Origin: Firmicutes bacterium UBA5486
GTDB lineage: Bacteria > Bacillota > UBA4882 > UBA10575
DNA length: 6,906 nucleotides
Direction of reading: 5' to 3'
Assembly: GCA_002427045.1 (NCBI GenBank)
Contig: DIPO01000080.1
Span: 1-6,906, forward strand
In this document: in pieces, positions 5,594 through 6,906 of the stretch
Layout: each line of letters starts with the position of its first letter
How positions within the stretch are numbered: position 1 is the first letter of the stretch
Position numbers and translations under genes: made by a program
The notes under the pieces: model-generated
What the model saw: the letters and a program-made list of their open reading frames with translations, nothing else
Told to the model about the DNA's origin: nothing
Databases searched by the model: none

Positions 5594-6763
5594 ATGTATA
5601 AATGGGCGAAAGGACTTTTCATATTTTTATTAGTGTTTTTTATTCTTATAGGATCGAAAGATCCTCCTTTAACTGCTGCTTCAACTGAAGAACTGGCAGA
5701 AATTAATGAACTGATTAAAGAGAAGAAAAATCAACTTTCGAATACGGTTCATCGGGAAAAGTCGGTTTTAAGCTCATTATTATCTTCACAAAAACAATTA
5801 GATAAGATTGATAAAGATCTGGAATATCTTAATAATAAAATAAACTCATTACAGCGTTCAATTTCAAGCCTGGAAAAAGAATTGATTAATATTCAGCGGG
5901 AGTTAGACTCTTTGGACCGGAAATACCAAGTCCAGCGGGTTAAATTTGACAAAAGGTTGGTAGCCACATATAAATATGGGCCAATGAGTTATTTGGAACT
6001 TCTTTTTTCTGCGGAAAACTTTGGTGATTTAGTGAGTAAGTTTGAAACACTTTCCTATTTCTTGCGGTCCGATTTAAATCTGATGCAAGAAGTAACAGAG
6101 ATTAGTGAACAAATTACAGAGAAACAGAAAGAATATGAAACAAAAAAAACGAACCTTGAAAAACAAAAGTCAAAGTATGTATCCCTTAAAAAATCCTCAA
6201 TTCAGCAGCAGAATCAGAAAAAGATTGCGATAAAAAACACAAGAGTTCAGCTGGAAAAAGTACAGAGCGACCGGCGAAACTTGGAAGCAGCTTTAGATGA
6301 GTTAGAAGAGACCTCGCGCCAGATCGAGCAGGAGATTAAGCGGAAACAACGAGAAGAAAAGGGTGCCCTAGGTACTGGAGAAATGATCTGGCCGCTTAAG
6401 GGGAGAATTAGTTCCCTTTTCGGGTGGAGGAATCATCCAATTCTTCATGAAAAAAGATTTCACAGTGGAATAGATATTGCGGTGCCGAGTAAAACATCTG
6501 TTAAAGCTGTAGATGGAGGTAAAGTTTTAATCAGTGGTTGGAATGGAGGATATGGTTATTATATAGCTATTGATCACGGAAATGGTATTTCTACTGCTTA
6601 TGCACATAATTCCCGTCTGCTAGTTAAAGAGGGGGAACTGGTCTATCAGGGGCAAGAGATTGCTAAATCCGGAAGTACCGGTTTGAGTACTGGCCCGCAT
6701 CTTCATTTTGAGGTTAGAGAGAATGGAAAACCAGTAGATCCATTAAAATATCTTCCCAAGTGA
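5594..6763 (+). CDS. Secreted coiled-coil M23 (LytM) endopeptidase, PcsB/CwlO/EnvC-like
   Basis: This is a 389-residue exported zinc metallopeptidase expected to cut peptide cross-links in peptidoglycan. A signal peptide (about 1-29, cleavage near LTAA) precedes a long heptad-rich coiled coil at about 33-255, rich in Lys, Glu and Gln. The coil is interrupted at about 119-163 by VATYKYGPMSYLELLFSAEN, the conserved hairpin of PcsB/CwlO-type proteins. The LytM domain spans about 264-389. Its zinc and catalytic residues are all present: His290 and Asp294 in FHSGID, His338 in YAHN, and His369 and His371 in HLHFEV, so it should be active. In relatives the coiled coil docks on FtsEX and holds the peptidase inactive until division. 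No ftsEX is in the window, so that partner is inferred. The start ATG 5594 has AAAGGATG seven bases upstream. Confidence 0.94.
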   Translation: MYKWAKGLFIFLLVFFILIGSKDPPLTAASTEELAEINELIKEKKNQLSNTVHREKSVLSSLLSSQKQLDKIDKDLEYLNNKINSLQRSISSLEKELINIQRELDSLDRKYQVQRVKFDKRLVATYKYGPMSYLELLFSAENFGDLVSKFETLSYFLRSDLNLMQEVTEISEQITEKQKEYETKKTNLEKQKSKYVSLKKSSIQQQNQKKIAIKNTRVQLEKVQSDRRNLEAALDELEETSRQIEQEIKRKQREEKGALGTGEMIWPLKGRISSLFGWRNHPILHEKRFHSGIDIAVPSKTSVKAVDGGKVLISGWNGGYGYYIAIDHGNGISTAYAHNSRLLVKEGELVYQGQEIAKSGSTGLSTGPHLHFEVRENGKPVDPLKYLPK

Positions 6764-6906
6764 GAAGAGAAGATTAAAAGGACGTCTTCCGATAATTAAA
6801 GAAAAAACCATACTAGTTTACATAGGCTGTCATTCAACACGAGTGACGAATGTAATGAGCTATGAGAGACATTATGCAATTTATATTGAAGCTTTTTGCG
6901 TTGTGT
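6764..6906 (+). other. 143-bp tail after the M23 gene, no supported gene
   Basis: An imperfect hairpin lies at 6829-6847 (GTCATTC, loop AACAC, GAGTGAC, one G-T pair) without a T-tract, so a terminator is not convincing. ATG 6862 opens a frame to the window edge, with a second in-frame ATG at 6874. It gives a short hydrophobic run (MQFILKLFALC) that could be the start of a signal peptide or membrane protein. The ribosome site is poor (GAGAG before 6874), and fifteen codons are too few to call. Confidence 0.4.

Noticed and set aside
6829..6847. Terminator for the M23 gene
   Set aside because: The stem is imperfect, sits 66 bp past the stop, and has no T-tract.
6862..6906. Possible start of a gene running off the right edge
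   Set aside because: Only fifteen open codons and a weak ribosome site. It is mentioned in the tail entry but not called as a gene.

Overview
The window reads as chromosomal DNA from a low-GC bacterium, most likely an endospore-forming member of the Bacillota (Clostridia or Halanaerobia-like). Supporting signs are strong AGGAGG-type ribosome binding sites, a GTG start, AT-rich codons, a LysM/SleB-type cortex-lytic hydrolase, a YerD-like glutamate-synthase-domain protein and a PcsB/CwlO-like coiled-coil M23 peptidase. The genus cannot be fixed from the sequence. No phage, IS element, CRISPR array, tRNA or rRNA is visible.

Left part (1-2633, + strand): a compact three-gene ABC importer operon in the order ATPase, permease, solute-binding protein. 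The family is the TauB/SsuB/ThiZ - TauC/SsuC/ThiX - NMT1/THI5 (ThiY/RibY) group, which usually imports a small aromatic vitamin precursor or related organic solute. The candidate ligands are a thiamine pyrimidine precursor or riboflavin. The operon begins at or before the left edge, so its promoter and any riboswitch lie outside the window.

Middle part (2634-4038): the importer operon converges on a minus-strand gene for a secreted three-LysM plus SleB-domain cell-wall hydrolase. The convergence zone holds three hairpins. One is a perfect 34-bp palindrome flanked by A and T tracts that should terminate transcription in both directions. Another lies five bases beyond the hydrolase stop. The 315-bp divergent spacer upstream of the hydrolase contains no convincing gene, but it has several short repeats and promoter-like elements.

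Right part (4039-6906, + strand): a membrane-anchored, stand-alone FMN-binding glutamate-synthase-domain protein of the YerD-like type, lacking the iron-sulfur cysteines of true glutamate synthase, is followed after 142 bp by a secreted coiled-coil M23 (LytM) endopeptidase with intact zinc ligands. The last 143 bp hold no well-supported gene.

The genes form three separate modules (nutrient uptake, cortex or wall hydrolysis, FMN oxidoreductase plus wall endopeptidase). I do not see a clearly new biological system. The points most worth a second look are the Fe-S-less glutamate-synthase-like protein, the non-lipoprotein solute-binding protein, and the repeat-rich divergent spacer.
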